A stretch of 64,000 nucleotides of DNA from Modicisalibacter sp049808615 (GCF_049808615.1 NZ_JBNCAN010000020.1:31621-95620), one strand, 5' to 3'. Counted from the stretch's first letter, positions 42,071-51,256 are shown. Numbers and translations: made by a program. The notes: generated by a model not told the origin, from the letters alone.

Positions 42071-42802
42071 TCAAGGCGTCGAGGGGTCGTGTCGTGATGA
42101 ATCAGGTGAATCGAATAGGGTAGTAGAGGCGATAGCGCGTGGCGTTTCGTCAGGTACGTTCAGTGCAGCCTCCTGCTGCAAGAAAGTGTGGCCCAACTGG
42201 CCGACACTGGCATAGAAAGGGGTATCGACCCGGGCGAGGTCGGTCATGAAGTCGCTGCCCCAGGAGGCCAGATGGCGTTGAAAGAAAATCGCCTGCTGCT
42301 CGGGGTCGCTTTCGATGAGCATGGCCATCACCTCGAGCATGGCGGCGATGTGATCCTCCGGCTCCTTGACGTCCGGGGCGCGTTCAAAGCCCAGACGCTT
42401 GAGATCGCGGCGTAACTCGACCAGCGGCATCTCCATTAACGAGCCGGTCAGATACCAGGAGGCATAGGGCACCAGCTCGCCCTGAATGACTCCGATCAGA
42501 TGACGAAAGTGGGCGCGCTCCAGGCCTTCGGGGCGCGCCGTGGCCGCCGCGAGGGTAAGGGCCTTCCAGGAGGTCTTAAGATCGCCATTGTCCTCGATGA
42601 TATCGAGGTCTGCCAGAAAGCCGAGCAGATCCGCATCCGGCGCTTCTCTCAGAAGCCGTGCCAGCAAACGGTAGATGTCGGCACGCAAGCCATCGTGGCC
42701 GCTGAGCCTGAGCGCCGCTTCATCACTCGTCTCTTCATCACCCGTCGCTGTCATGGTCTCTTCCATCAGTTCACCGGCATCGCCGGTCCCCGTCGTGTTC
42801 AT
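42071..42802 (-). CDS. TorD-family redox enzyme chaperone
   Basis: 243 residues; probably matures the formate dehydrogenase alpha subunit before TAT export. Seen: DIYRLLARLLREAPDADLLGFLADL, the central Y-x3-L-type segment LVPYASWYLTGSLMEMPLVELRRDL (in part: VPYASWYLTGSL), EPEDHIAAMLEVMAML and ATG 42802 in an ATGA overlap with the preceding gene's stop. The N-terminal about 20 residues are acidic and not conserved. Confidence 0.85.
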   Translation of the reverse strand: MNTTGTGDAGELMEETMTATGDEETSDEAALRLSGHDGLRADIYRLLARLLREAPDADLLGFLADLDIIEDNGDLKTSWKALTLAAATARPEGLERAHFRHLIGVIQGELVPYASWYLTGSLMEMPLVELRRDLKRLGFERAPDVKEPEDHIAAMLEVMAMLIESDPEQQAIFFQRHLASWGSDFMTDLARVDTPFYASVGQLGHTFLQQEAALNVPDETPRAIASTTLFDSPDSSRHDPSTP

Positions 42803-44502
42803 ATCTTCAACTGCGCCTCGGGATTGCGAGCCATATCGCGCCAGACGTCCTTGACTCGACAATCTTCGCACATCTCCAGGCGGCGTATCGCATCGCCGGC
42901 GAAGTAGGGATGATCGACGAGCTTGGCCTTGATGCTGGCGATCGTGCTCGAGGTGGCAAAGGGTTTGCCGCAGCTGATGCAGGCGAAGGCGTCTTCCTCC
43001 TTGCATACTCGAGCGGTGTTACGCGCTTCGAGATCGCTGAGAAAGCCTGGCAACAAGGTGATGGCATTCTCGGGACAGGCGTTGTCGCACAGACCGCACT
43101 GCACACAGTCCGCTTCACGAAACCCAAGCCGTGGGGAGTTGTCGCCCCCGCTCAGTGCCGATGTCGGGCATACCGCGACACAGGCCATGCAAAGCGTGCA
43201 GGCGGCTTCATCCACCTTGATGGCACCAAAGGGCGCGCCGCTGGGGACAGGTTCACGGCGAGCGCTGGGTTGACCTTGGCTGCCCAGATAATCGATGACC
43301 GCGTTGAGTCGATCGCGTTTATGGGCTGTCAGGTCGGGCTCTTCTCGTGCAATCAGACAATCGAAACGCGCCGGGGCGTCGCGCACAGTCGTCGACTCAT
43401 CGAGGGTGATGATGCGTAGCGGATCGTGGCCGAGGGCGGAAAGTAACGTACGCGCCTGGTCGAGTTGATCGTCTATTAAGAGGGATAGGCTCTCGGGAAG
43501 GCCCGCATGACGCTGAATACGTACTTCCGCCGCGCCATCGGCGATGCCCGCCAGCCAGTGTTCGAGACCGGCGGCACCCAGCTCCTCCAGGGGTATATCG
43601 AGCACATGAGGCGCTGCGGGCGTCGGTTCCTGTTCTAGCCAGGCTTGATCGCAGAAGCGCAGGACCGGTGCCACGCCGCCTGCCTGACGATAGGCGGCGA
43701 GCAGACGCCGAACGAAATCGAGCTGACGCTGAGGCTGTGGGAGCAAGTACTGAATGGCGCCGGTGGGGCAGGCGCTGGTGCAGCTACCGGCACCGTGACA
43801 GAGATAGGGGTCGATCTCGATCCAGGACTCGATGCGCCGCTTGACGCTCTTGATGGCATCCGCGGGACAGACGTCAAGGCAGCGGATGCAGCCGCTCTGG
43901 CCGCGACCGGCGTGAGCACAGATGTCATGGTTGATCTGGAAATACTTGGGCTTCTCGAACTCGCCCACGCTGTCGGCCAGGGTAGCGAGCGCTTCGTCAT
44001 AGGCGACAGTATCGATGCCGACCGCATGATAGCCCGGCGGCGGCAGCTGCAGGTCGAGGTGGGCCGGTGTGTTCAGATCCAGCACCAGATCGAAGTGATC
44101 GCGCCGGATACAGGCCCGGGCGAGGTTGAGTGCCGGCGCATCCTCAACGGCAATCTCCGCCTGGAAGGCGCCGAGATAGCCGCTCAGTCGCAGATGGCGG
44201 GCCTGGTAGCAGGGTAACGCCTCCGTGGCTCGATAGGCTTGAGCGATGCCCTCCGATTCGGTAACCGGCGTGGCGGCGGTGATCAACAAGGCGATCGAGC
44301 CAAGCGTGCCGGCATCCTGCAAACGTTGGGCAGCCAGTCGTGCGTCACGTTCACTACCGATGATCAGTAAGTGGCCGTGACTGCGATAGCTGATGCTGCT
44401 GGGCGTCAGGTTGACCGGCCAGGATACCTGCGCATAGGCCGCGTCTTTGGCCGCGCGATCGCGGGACGGGTCCAGCGATGCGGCGGGAATACGATTCGCC
44501 AT
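42799..44502 (-). CDS. Polyferredoxin-like 4Fe-4S protein of the formate dehydrogenase locus
   Basis: 567 residues. Seen: four ferredoxin-type clusters, CIRCLDVCPADAIKSVKRR and CHGAGSCTSACPTGAI (about 205-255), then CTLCMACVAVCPTSAL and CVQCGLCDNACPENAI (about 430-480), plus extra Cys pairs CISC and CEDC near the C-terminus. Residues 40-190 form a Rossmann-like region (HLLIIGSERDARLAAQRLQDAG in part: LLIIGSERDA). Probable electron-transfer or assembly factor. ATG 44502 is preceded by GAGGTGAC. Similar genes sit beside DUF3305/DUF3306 in other proteobacteria; function not established. Confidence 0.85.
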   Translation of the reverse strand: MANRIPAASLDPSRDRAAKDAAYAQVSWPVNLTPSSISYRSHGHLLIIGSERDARLAAQRLQDAGTLGSIALLITAATPVTESEGIAQAYRATEALPCYQARHLRLSGYLGAFQAEIAVEDAPALNLARACIRRDHFDLVLDLNTPAHLDLQLPPPGYHAVGIDTVAYDEALATLADSVGEFEKPKYFQINHDICAHAGRGQSGCIRCLDVCPADAIKSVKRRIESWIEIDPYLCHGAGSCTSACPTGAIQYLLPQPQRQLDFVRRLLAAYRQAGGVAPVLRFCDQAWLEQEPTPAAPHVLDIPLEELGAAGLEHWLAGIADGAAEVRIQRHAGLPESLSLLIDDQLDQARTLLSALGHDPLRIITLDESTTVRDAPARFDCLIAREEPDLTAHKRDRLNAVIDYLGSQGQPSARREPVPSGAPFGAIKVDEAACTLCMACVAVCPTSALSGGDNSPRLGFREADCVQCGLCDNACPENAITLLPGFLSDLEARNTARVCKEEDAFACISCGKPFATSSTIASIKAKLVDHPYFAGDAIRRLEMCEDCRVKDVWRDMARNPEAQLKI

Positions 44503-44695
44503 GTCACCTCAATACGTTACGGTCTAAAAGATAGCGGCGAATAATAATTTTATAGGTGGTCGCTAGATCGAGACCATCGCCGGAATCCTTGATCCTTGAA
44601 TAGTTAAGCAGGCTTGAGACCTGAGTCCTGGTAGGCAAACTCCGGTAAAAGGAAGACGAGCGGTAAGCCGAAGCCGCGACGCAGGTAAAGTTGTA
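44503..44695. other. Intergenic gap inside the fdh minus-strand cluster
   Basis: 193 bases between the polyferredoxin gene and DUF3306, no gene seen. The stretch 44540-44558 is strikingly AT-rich (minus strand TATAAAATTATTATT) and is the likely -10 area of a promoter for the fdh genes. No convincing -35 or stem-loop was found. Confidence 0.45.
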
Positions 44696-45358
44696 TCAAA
44701 CTGACCGGTCAATGGATCGTGCTGGGTCAAAAGCGCTACGTGAAGTCTCTTTATCCGGATCATTGTTCTGGTGCTCATTGGTCAGCGCCGGTTCATTGGC
44801 GGCATGTGCCGCCTCTTGCGTTCTCTCGGGCGCGGGGATCTTCGAGGCGTTTTCATCGGTAGCGGTTTCGCTACTCGCCGTTTCGTCGGCGTCCTCCGTG
44901 AGCTTGTGCATCCAGCGCCTTAACTGTGCTGCGTTCTCTCCGCTGAGTTTGCGCATTTTCGTGAAATCGTGATCGTAATCGTCGAGCCCGTCTCTCTGAT
45001 TATAGCTTTCTGCCGCGAACATGCGACGTAGCGCACGGCGCTTGAGTGACGGGCTGACCCCGGCTTGCAGAAAGGCGCTCAAGTCGCTCCCCGGGGCGAG
45101 CGTATCCGGGTCCGGTAGCTGAGCGTCGATCGTATCCGCCAGGCTATCGGGCTGAAGCTGGGGCTGCGCTGCCTCTTGTTCCTGCAGGACCGCCGGAGCG
45201 TGCTCTTCCCCCGGTGTTGGCGATAGGCCAACGTCCGGTGATGCTCTTTCGTTTTCTAGGTCGGCGGGCGTCTGGATCGAGGCTGGGGTATGCTCGTCAC
45301 GTTCATGGTCGGCTTCCAGTCCGCGCTTGCGCCGGGACCAACGTTCGAAACGACTCAT
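44696..45358 (-). CDS. DUF3306 family protein
   Basis: 220 residues. Seen: MSRFERWSRRKRGLE opening, a long acidic/Pro/Gln-rich middle, SDLSAFLQAGVSPSLKRRALRRMF and LDDYDHDFTKMRKLSGE, the DUF3306 core. The tail from about residue 165 is low-complexity, acidic and rich in Glu, Asn and Ser. No signal peptide. Overlaps the DUF3305 stop by 4 bases. Family of unknown function, consistently found in formate dehydrogenase loci. Confidence 0.85.
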   Translation of the reverse strand: MSRFERWSRRKRGLEADHERDEHTPASIQTPADLENERASPDVGLSPTPGEEHAPAVLQEQEAAQPQLQPDSLADTIDAQLPDPDTLAPGSDLSAFLQAGVSPSLKRRALRRMFAAESYNQRDGLDDYDHDFTKMRKLSGENAAQLRRWMHKLTEDADETASSETATDENASKIPAPERTQEAAHAANEPALTNEHQNNDPDKETSRSAFDPARSIDRSV

Positions 45359-45783
45359 GCCTGATTCTCCCGGGCACGACCAGCGCCCTTGGGTTTCTTC
45401 TTGCGTCCCTCTTCCGGTGCCTCGCCGTGACGAGCCAAATAGGCTTCGATCCATAGCTGAATGGCCAGCGGCATCGGGGTGTCGAGCACCAGCCAGTCGC
45501 CATCCATCCAGCCCGCCGCCACTTCCTGGCTGGCGGTGATGGCACTAGCGCTTGCAAAGCCCTGACTTTCTTCACAACGCAGGAATAGCCGTGGATGTTC
45601 GGCAGACAGGTTGTGGCGGTAGGCGCTACGCTCGGTCATGTAAAGTTGTAAATCGAGCGCCTGTGGGCCTTGATCGCCGGGCTCTAGCTCGGCGACATGC
45701 CATTGCGTCATGCTGAAACCCTTGACCGTGCGCTGTTCGGAGGCAAGCTGCACATTCAAGGTACGTAGGCTGGTGCTGGTCAT
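45355..45783 (-). CDS. DUF3305 family protein
   Basis: 142 residues. Seen: KGFSMTQWHVAELEPGDQG, LDLQLYMTERSAYRHNLSAEHPRLFLRCEE (in part: LYMTERSAYRHNLS) and MPLAIQLWIEAYLARHGE, the DUF3305 core, then a basic Lys-rich tail (GRKKKPKGAGR). ATG 45783 gives a normal family N-terminus; a longer reading to 45903 extends into the divergent promoter region. Partner of DUF3306 by overlap; first gene of the minus-strand cluster. Confidence 0.85.
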   Translation of the reverse strand: MTSTSLRTLNVQLASEQRTVKGFSMTQWHVAELEPGDQGPQALDLQLYMTERSAYRHNLSAEHPRLFLRCEESQGFASASAITASQEVAAGWMDGDWLVLDTPMPLAIQLWIEAYLARHGEAPEEGRKKKPKGAGRARENQA

Positions 45784-45971
45784 AAGGAGAGGCCCCTGAT
45801 AAGTGCAATGCGATGCTTGACTGGTTGGAACGCAACCACACCCGATATAGTGATCAAGCTGTCGCCATGTGTCTACTAGCGCTACGTCATCCCGGCGCTG
45901 CACCGGCCTATCCTCGAACTATCAACGAGTTGTCACTGAAGTGTATCCAGGCGAACAGGAGAACGCGTGCC

Positions 45972-46883
45972 ATGAGCCCAATCAGTGTGAGTCAGGCGCG
46001 TTTGCCGACCACCGTGGAAATTGCCGTCACCGATGAATATGGCGAGACTCGACAACAGGCCATCGCGGCCGAGCGGGCATTGACGCTGTATCTCAATCGG
46101 CGCGAGATCGTCACCTTGATGACCCTGGGGGCGGAGCCTGAAGCGCTGGTCGTCGGTTATCTGCGCAATCAGGGGCTGATTGCGCGTCGGGAGGATCTTC
46201 AGGCAGTGCAGGTCGACTGGGACGTGGAAGCTGCAGCGGTCGTCACCCGGCATCAGCCGGAGGATCTCGAGGCCCGGCTGGCGCAGCGTACCGTGACCAC
46301 CGGCTGCGGTCAGGGCACCGTGTTCGGGCGCTTGCTCGATGCCACCGCGCTCAAACCGCTGCCTCATACCCGCTTGGGGCAATCCATGCTTTATCGCCTG
46401 CTCGATAACCTGGGTGCCTATAACGAGACCTATCGCAGTGCCGGGGCGGTACACGGCTGCGCCCTGTGCCATCAGGATCGGGTGCTCGATTTCGTCGAGG
46501 ACGTGGGTCGGCACAATGCGGTGGATACCCTGGCGGGACGGCAATGGCTGTATGCGGATGACGCCTCGATGGCCGCTATCGACGACGCGGACATCTTCTA
46601 CACCACAGGCCGTTTGACCTCGGAAATGGTACTCAAGGTGGCTCAGATGGGCATCAGTGTGCTGGTATCCCGTTCCGGCGTGACCCAGAAGGGCGTCGAG
46701 CTGGCGCAGCGTTTCGGGGTGCTGTTGGTTGCCCGGGCCAAGGGCAAGCACTTTCAGGCGATCCATGGCGCTGACCGATTGATACTCGATAGCCCGCCGC
46801 CGCGGCGACCCGGAGACCGGGCGAGCCATCGATCGCGTAATCAAGCGGCTCAGAACAAACGCCGACAGGAGAAGGCGCAGTGA
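45972..46883 (+). CDS. fdhD: Formate dehydrogenase accessory sulfurtransferase FdhD
   Basis: 303 residues. Transfers sulfur from IscS to the molybdenum centre of the formate dehydrogenase alpha subunit. Seen: AAERALTLYLNRREIVTLMTLG, GYLRNQGLI, the TTGCGQG stretch, the sulfur-carrying CxxC GCALC (C-A-L-C), EDVGRHNAVDTLAG, and GRLTSEMVLKVAQMGISVLVSRSG. ATG 45972 follows AGGAGA about 10 nt upstream; the reading from 45813 overlaps the divergent gene's promoter. C-terminal tail is basic and long. Coupled to the regulator gene by a 4-base overlap. Confidence 0.93.
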   Translation: MSPISVSQARLPTTVEIAVTDEYGETRQQAIAAERALTLYLNRREIVTLMTLGAEPEALVVGYLRNQGLIARREDLQAVQVDWDVEAAAVVTRHQPEDLEARLAQRTVTTGCGQGTVFGRLLDATALKPLPHTRLGQSMLYRLLDNLGAYNETYRSAGAVHGCALCHQDRVLDFVEDVGRHNAVDTLAGRQWLYADDASMAAIDDADIFYTTGRLTSEMVLKVAQMGISVLVSRSGVTQKGVELAQRFGVLLVARAKGKHFQAIHGADRLILDSPPPRRPGDRASHRSRNQAAQNKRRQEKAQ

Positions 46884-47821
46884 GCGAGGCGGACAATCCA
46901 TTTCTCAATGTTCACCAGGTTGCAGAGCTTTTGCATCTCAACGAGAAGAAGATCTATCAGCTGGCCAGCGATGGGGTGATACCGGCCACCAAGATCACCG
47001 GTAAATGGTTGTTTCCGCGCCGACTGGTGGAGCATTGGATTCTCGAATCCTGCCATCACGGCGTATTGGCGGATCGCTTGATGATCACCGGCAGCGACGA
47101 TCCGCTGCTGGCGGCCATGGTCATGCGTCTCAACCAACAGCAGCGCGGCCAGGCGTTCTATGGGTACAGCGTCACCGGCACGCAACTGGGGCTGGAGCTT
47201 TTGTCCCAGGGCAGGGCGGATGTCTGCGCCATCCACTGGGGGCGTGCCGAGGAGAGCGAGTTGCGCCATCCGGCGTTGATTCGTGGGCACCAGGGCTATC
47301 GCCATTGGACGATGGTACGCCTGTTCCGTCGTTCCCAAGGGTTGATCATTCGCAGTGAAGATCGTCATCTGTCGCTGAGCCCTCGGGGGCTTTCGCAAGG
47401 GGTGTCTCAAGGGCTTTCCGGCGCCAGTCGGCGCTGGGTAATGCGTCAGGAAGGGGCCGGATCGCAACGCTTTCTCAAGGAGTGGTTGGCAAGCCAGCAA
47501 TTGCGCCTCGAGCAACTCAATTGCAACGCCATCGCCTATAGTGAACGTGAGGTCGCCTCGATGATTGCCCGCCACGAGGCAGATATCGGTCCGGGGACCT
47601 TGTCGGCGGCCAACGAGTTCGGCCTGGGCTTCATACCGGTAAGCGAGGAGGCCTTCGATCTGGTGACGCCGCGCAATGTCTATTTTCGCTCCTTGTTGCG
47701 TCAGCTGTTCGATTATATGGACAGTGCTGCCGGGCTCGCCCTGGCTCAATCCCTCGGCGGCTACTCCCTCGAGGAGTGCGGAAAATTGCTATGGCGAGGG
47801 GATGCCGTTCAGCACGATTGA
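46880..47821 (+). CDS. HTH (excisionase-type) regulator with periplasmic-binding-like domain
   Basis: 313 residues from GTG 46880, overlapping the fdhD stop. N-terminal MerR/excisionase-type helix-turn-helix (about residues 8-55: NVHQVAELLHLNEKKIYQLASDGVIPA), then a periplasmic-binding-protein-like domain (about 65-300) with ITGSDDPLLAAM, RADVCAIHWG and ANEFGLGFIPVSEE. This architecture is shared by molybdate- or tungstate-responsive regulators. Located with fdhD, it probably controls formate dehydrogenase or molybdenum cofactor genes in response to an oxyanion (inference). AGGAGAAG precedes the start. Confidence 0.85.
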   Translation: MSEADNPFLNVHQVAELLHLNEKKIYQLASDGVIPATKITGKWLFPRRLVEHWILESCHHGVLADRLMITGSDDPLLAAMVMRLNQQQRGQAFYGYSVTGTQLGLELLSQGRADVCAIHWGRAEESELRHPALIRGHQGYRHWTMVRLFRRSQGLIIRSEDRHLSLSPRGLSQGVSQGLSGASRRWVMRQEGAGSQRFLKEWLASQQLRLEQLNCNAIAYSEREVASMIARHEADIGPGTLSAANEFGLGFIPVSEEAFDLVTPRNVYFRSLLRQLFDYMDSAAGLALAQSLGGYSLEECGKLLWRGDAVQHD

Positions 47822-47952
47822 CGTTGGTCGAAGATGACCAGAAAACGCTTGTATTACAGGAGTAGGCCCATTAGCGTTGCTTAATCGTTGAATATATAAA
47901 ACGAACACACCTGATAACCGTATAAAACCAATAGCCTAAGAGGTGGATTCTG

Positions 47953-49389
47953 ATGACGGGTTCAACAACAGAACACAAGCTGGCGCGGGTGCTGGCGCGC
48001 AAGGATGTACTGGCGCTCGCCTTCGGTGCCATGATCGGATGGGGCTGGATCGTGCTGACCGGCAGCTGGATACAATCCGCCGGCAGCGTCGGGGCGATCA
48101 CGGCGTTCGTGTTCGGTGGCATCGCTATCATTCTGGTGGGTCTGACCTACGCGGAGCTGGCCTCGGCGATGCCGCAGGTGGGGGGTGAGCACGTCTACAG
48201 CTATCGCGCCCTGGGCCATTTCGCCTCGTTCATCTGTACCTGGGCCATCGTGCTGGGGTATGTCAGCGTGGTGTCCTTCGAGGCCGTTGCGCTGCCCACC
48301 GTGGTCGAGCAGCTATTTCCCAACTATGCCGTAGGCCATCTGTGGACCATTGCCGGTTGGGACGTGACCGCCAGTTGGGTCGCGGTCGGGGTGATTGGGT
48401 CGCTGGTGATGATGTGGATCAATTACATTGGTATTCGTACCGCGGCGCTGGTGCAGAAGACGGTGACCCTGCTGATACTGGCAGTGGGTATCATGTTCAT
48501 CACCGGCGCGCTTTTCACCGGGGACAGCGCCACCTTGCAGCCGCTGTTCAGCGTCGAGAATGGCGTCATCGGCGGCATCATGACGGTGCTGATCATGGTG
48601 CCGTTCATGTTCGTCGGCTTCGATGTCATACCCCAGGCCGCCGAAGAGATCAATCTGCCTTTCCGGGAAATCGGTCGAGTGCTCATGGCCTCCGTCATCC
48701 TCGCGGTGTTCTGGTATGCCTTGATCATTCTGGGCACCGCGCTGATGCTCGATTCGTCAGCACTGGCATCCAGCTCCCTGGCGGTACCGGATGCCATGCA
48801 GGCGGTGTTCGCTGCGCCCTGGGCCGGCAACCTGATGGTGCTGGCGGGTATCGCGGGCATCATTACCAGCTGGAATGCCTTCTACATCGGTGGTTCCCGG
48901 GCGATCTTTGCCTTGGCCCACGCAGGGATGCTGCCGGCCTTTCTGGCCAAGCTGCACCCCCGTTACCGGACACCGACCAACGCCATTTTGATGATCGGCA
49001 TCTTGTCGAGCATCGCGCCTTTCTTCGGCCGACCGACCATGGTCTGGCTGGTCGATGCCGGTGGGCTGGGCATCGTCATCGCCTATCTATTCGTGGCCTT
49101 GTCATTTCTGGTGTTGCGTTACCGGGAGCCCCAGCTCGAGCGTCCCTTCATGGTGTCTCAGGGAAAGCTGGTCGGCGGATTTGCCGTCGCCCTGTCCTTG
49201 GGCATGGTGGTGCTCTATCTGCCCGGTAGTCCGTCGGCGTTGCTGCCGGTGGAGTGGGTCGTGTTCGGTGGCTGGATGATTCTTGGACTGATCATGTATG
49301 CCTGGTCTCGGGCGCGCTACGGAGCAGACTACGCCGAGAAAGTGATGCAGCGTGAACTGGCGGGGGATGATCCGTACCTCGGCCGGTAG
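47953..49389 (+). CDS. APC-family amino acid/polyamine permease
   Basis: 478 residues, about twelve helices. Seen: LALAFGAMIGWGWIVLTGSWIQ (the GxG substrate loop of APC transporters, here MIGWGW), YAELASAMPQVGGEHVYSYRALG, VPFMFVGFDVIPQAAEEIN (FxGFDxIPQxAEE, typical of APC), and GSRAIFALAHAGMLP. AGAGG precedes ATG 47953. Substrate unknown; neighbours are an XRE-cupin regulator and a deacetylase-like hydrolase, which would suit polyamine or acylated amine uptake (inference). Confidence 0.88.
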   Translation: MTGSTTEHKLARVLARKDVLALAFGAMIGWGWIVLTGSWIQSAGSVGAITAFVFGGIAIILVGLTYAELASAMPQVGGEHVYSYRALGHFASFICTWAIVLGYVSVVSFEAVALPTVVEQLFPNYAVGHLWTIAGWDVTASWVAVGVIGSLVMMWINYIGIRTAALVQKTVTLLILAVGIMFITGALFTGDSATLQPLFSVENGVIGGIMTVLIMVPFMFVGFDVIPQAAEEINLPFREIGRVLMASVILAVFWYALIILGTALMLDSSALASSSLAVPDAMQAVFAAPWAGNLMVLAGIAGIITSWNAFYIGGSRAIFALAHAGMLPAFLAKLHPRYRTPTNAILMIGILSSIAPFFGRPTMVWLVDAGGLGIVIAYLFVALSFLVLRYREPQLERPFMVSQGKLVGGFAVALSLGMVVLYLPGSPSALLPVEWVVFGGWMILGLIMYAWSRARYGADYAEKVMQRELAGDDPYLGR

Positions 49390-49401
49390 AAGGCCGCAGG
49401 A

Positions 49402-49433
49402 GGAGCCCCGTGACTTTTTGAATCGGGGGCTCC
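49402..49433. terminator. Candidate bidirectional terminator between APC permease and XRE-cupin genes
   Basis: 8-bp stem GGAGCCCC/GGGGCTCC (49402-49409 with 49426-49433), 16-nt loop containing TTTTT, between convergent genes. Long loop and no flanking T run reduce confidence. Confidence 0.5.
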
Positions 49434-49436
49434 GTC

Positions 49437-50069
49437 CTAAACGATCTCGGTGGCGGTGCAGACCGACAACACCGTGGCATCCTCTTCGCTGATCGAGATC
49501 AGGGCGTGCCCCATGTCGCTGTCGAAATAGAGGCTGTCGCCCTGTTCGAGACGCAAGGGCTCGTAGAATTCGGTATAGAGCAGCGCACAGCCGTCGAGCA
49601 CGATCAGAAACTCTTCGCCATCGTGGCGAACCCACTCGCTGAACTCCCGAAAATCCCGCGCCCGCACGATGGTCTTGAACGGGATCATGCGCTTCTGAGC
49701 CAATTGACAGGACAGCAGTTCATGTTCGTAGGTCGGCGTCGGGTGCTGTTGCCCGCCACCGCGTCGCGTCAGATCGCGCCGACCCAGCGTATGGGGTTGC
49801 GATTTGGGTGGGCTGAGCAACTGCGGTAGATCGATTCCAAGCCCATTGATGAGTTTCTGTACGGCGGTGAAGGTCGGTGATATCTGATCGTTCTCGATCT
49901 TGGACAGCGTCGAGCGAGCGAGTCCGGTGCGCTGACTGACATCCTCCAGGGTCCATCGACTGGCCAGACGAATTTCCTTGAGTCGTTCGCCCAGGCGCAT
50001 CGGTTCGACGAACGGCTTGCGGCCCGAGGCAATGCGCAGAGCGGCATCCTGATCGTTGGTGACGGACAT
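49437..50069 (-). CDS. XRE-family regulator with cupin domain
   Basis: 210 residues. HTH_3 domain (about 25-80: LGERLKEIRLASRWTLEDVSQRTGLARSTLSKIENDQISP in part: RSTLSKIENDQISP) followed by a cupin effector domain (about 135-205: FLIVLDGCALLYTEFYE, LEQGDSLYFDSDMGHALIS). PuuR-type architecture: such regulators often control amine or amino acid catabolism. Convergent with the APC permease and 97 bases downstream of the deacetylase gene on the same strand. ATG 50069 gives a normal start. Confidence 0.9.
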   Translation of the reverse strand: MSVTNDQDAALRIASGRKPFVEPMRLGERLKEIRLASRWTLEDVSQRTGLARSTLSKIENDQISPTFTAVQKLINGLGIDLPQLLSPPKSQPHTLGRRDLTRRGGGQQHPTPTYEHELLSCQLAQKRMIPFKTIVRARDFREFSEWVRHDGEEFLIVLDGCALLYTEFYEPLRLEQGDSLYFDSDMGHALISISEEDATVLSVCTATEIV

Positions 50070-50166
50070 GACGGATTCACTATAGGAAACAAAGTTTCTT
50101 GAATCTTAGCATATCCGTTGCGCGATGCGCTTACCTGACGGTCGCCAAGCGCTCTTCCGCCAATGT

Positions 50167-51150
50167 CTAGCCTTTGGCGATCGGGGCATCGTAACGGCAC
50201 GCCCCCTCGCTTTGTTTCTCATGATAGGGCAGGCCCAGCAACGCCTTGACATGGGCCGTGGCGCTTCTGCCGAGGGCCTCCGGGTTGTAGCCTCCCTCGA
50301 GTACCGACACCAGGCGGTGGCCGGCATAGCCTCGGGCGACGTCCATGGCCAGGTTGGTAATCCAGTAATAATCCTCGTCTTCCAGGCAGATATCCGCCAT
50401 CGGATCTTCTCGATGTGCGTCGAAACCGGCGGAGACCAGAATCAGCTCCGGCTTATGGGCCTGCAGCGCCGGCAACCAGTCGCGTTCGATGGCATGGCGA
50501 AAGGTGCGGCTGTCGCAGCCGGCATCGAGAGGCGTGCACACCACGTTGTCCGCTTCGGGACGCAGGTAACGCCATGGATAGAAAGGGTATTGATAGCTGG
50601 TACAGATGAGAATGTCGGGGTCGTTGGCGAAGATATCGATAGTACCGTTGCACTGATGGACATCGAAATCGAGGATGGCGATACGCTTGAGGCCGTACTT
50701 CGCGCGCGCATGGGCCGCTCCCACGGCAACGTTGTTGTAGAAACAAAACCCCATCGCCTCCGTGGCCTCGGCGTGGTGACCCGGCGGGCGCACGGCACAG
50801 AACACGTTGTCCGCCTGATGGCGGAAGACCTGGTCGATACCACGTACTACGGCGCCCGACGCCAGACGCGCAACCTTGAGACTGTCCGGGTTCATGAAGG
50901 TGTCGTTGTCGAGATTGGTCAAGCCGTGGCAGGGAACACACTTGTCCAGTGAGCGAAGATGGCGTTGTGGGTGAACCAGCATGAGCTGTTCGTCGGTGAC
51001 CGATTTTGCCTCGGACTGCATGGTCTGTTGCAGGATGCCTTCGAGGGCCAGGCGTGCGTGTATCGCGTCCAGACGCTTGGGGCTCTCCGGATGCTCCGGG
51101 CCCATATTGTGAAGAACGCAATGAGGATGAGTAATAAAGGATGTAATCAT
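50167..51150 (-). CDS. Histone-deacetylase-like / acetylpolyamine amidohydrolase family protein
   Basis: 327 residues; zinc-dependent deacetylase fold. Seen: the HxPGHHA-type motif RPPGHHAEATEAMGFCFYNN (catalytic His-His), the zinc ligands in LDFDVHQCNGT (Asp and His), SAGFDAHREDP (second Asp) and LEGGYNPEALG. The usual DVHHGNGT reads DVHQCNGT here. ATG 51150 follows GGAGAG. Divergent from the Pat-type acetyltransferase, 106 bases away. Could remove acetyl from proteins or from acetylated polyamines; sequence alone does not decide. Confidence 0.9.
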   Translation of the reverse strand: MITSFITHPHCVLHNMGPEHPESPKRLDAIHARLALEGILQQTMQSEAKSVTDEQLMLVHPQRHLRSLDKCVPCHGLTNLDNDTFMNPDSLKVARLASGAVVRGIDQVFRHQADNVFCAVRPPGHHAEATEAMGFCFYNNVAVGAAHARAKYGLKRIAILDFDVHQCNGTIDIFANDPDILICTSYQYPFYPWRYLRPEADNVVCTPLDAGCDSRTFRHAIERDWLPALQAHKPELILVSAGFDAHREDPMADICLEDEDYYWITNLAMDVARGYAGHRLVSVLEGGYNPEALGRSATAHVKALLGLPYHEKQSEGACRYDAPIAKG

Positions 51151-51256
51151 GGCCGCTCTCCACACTGTTATGATGCAACATTAATCGGCAATGCGACTTG
51201 CACGACAGTGTCCTTAAGTCGTACACAAGCAGAGTCTTTCTATTGAGGAGATCGTC

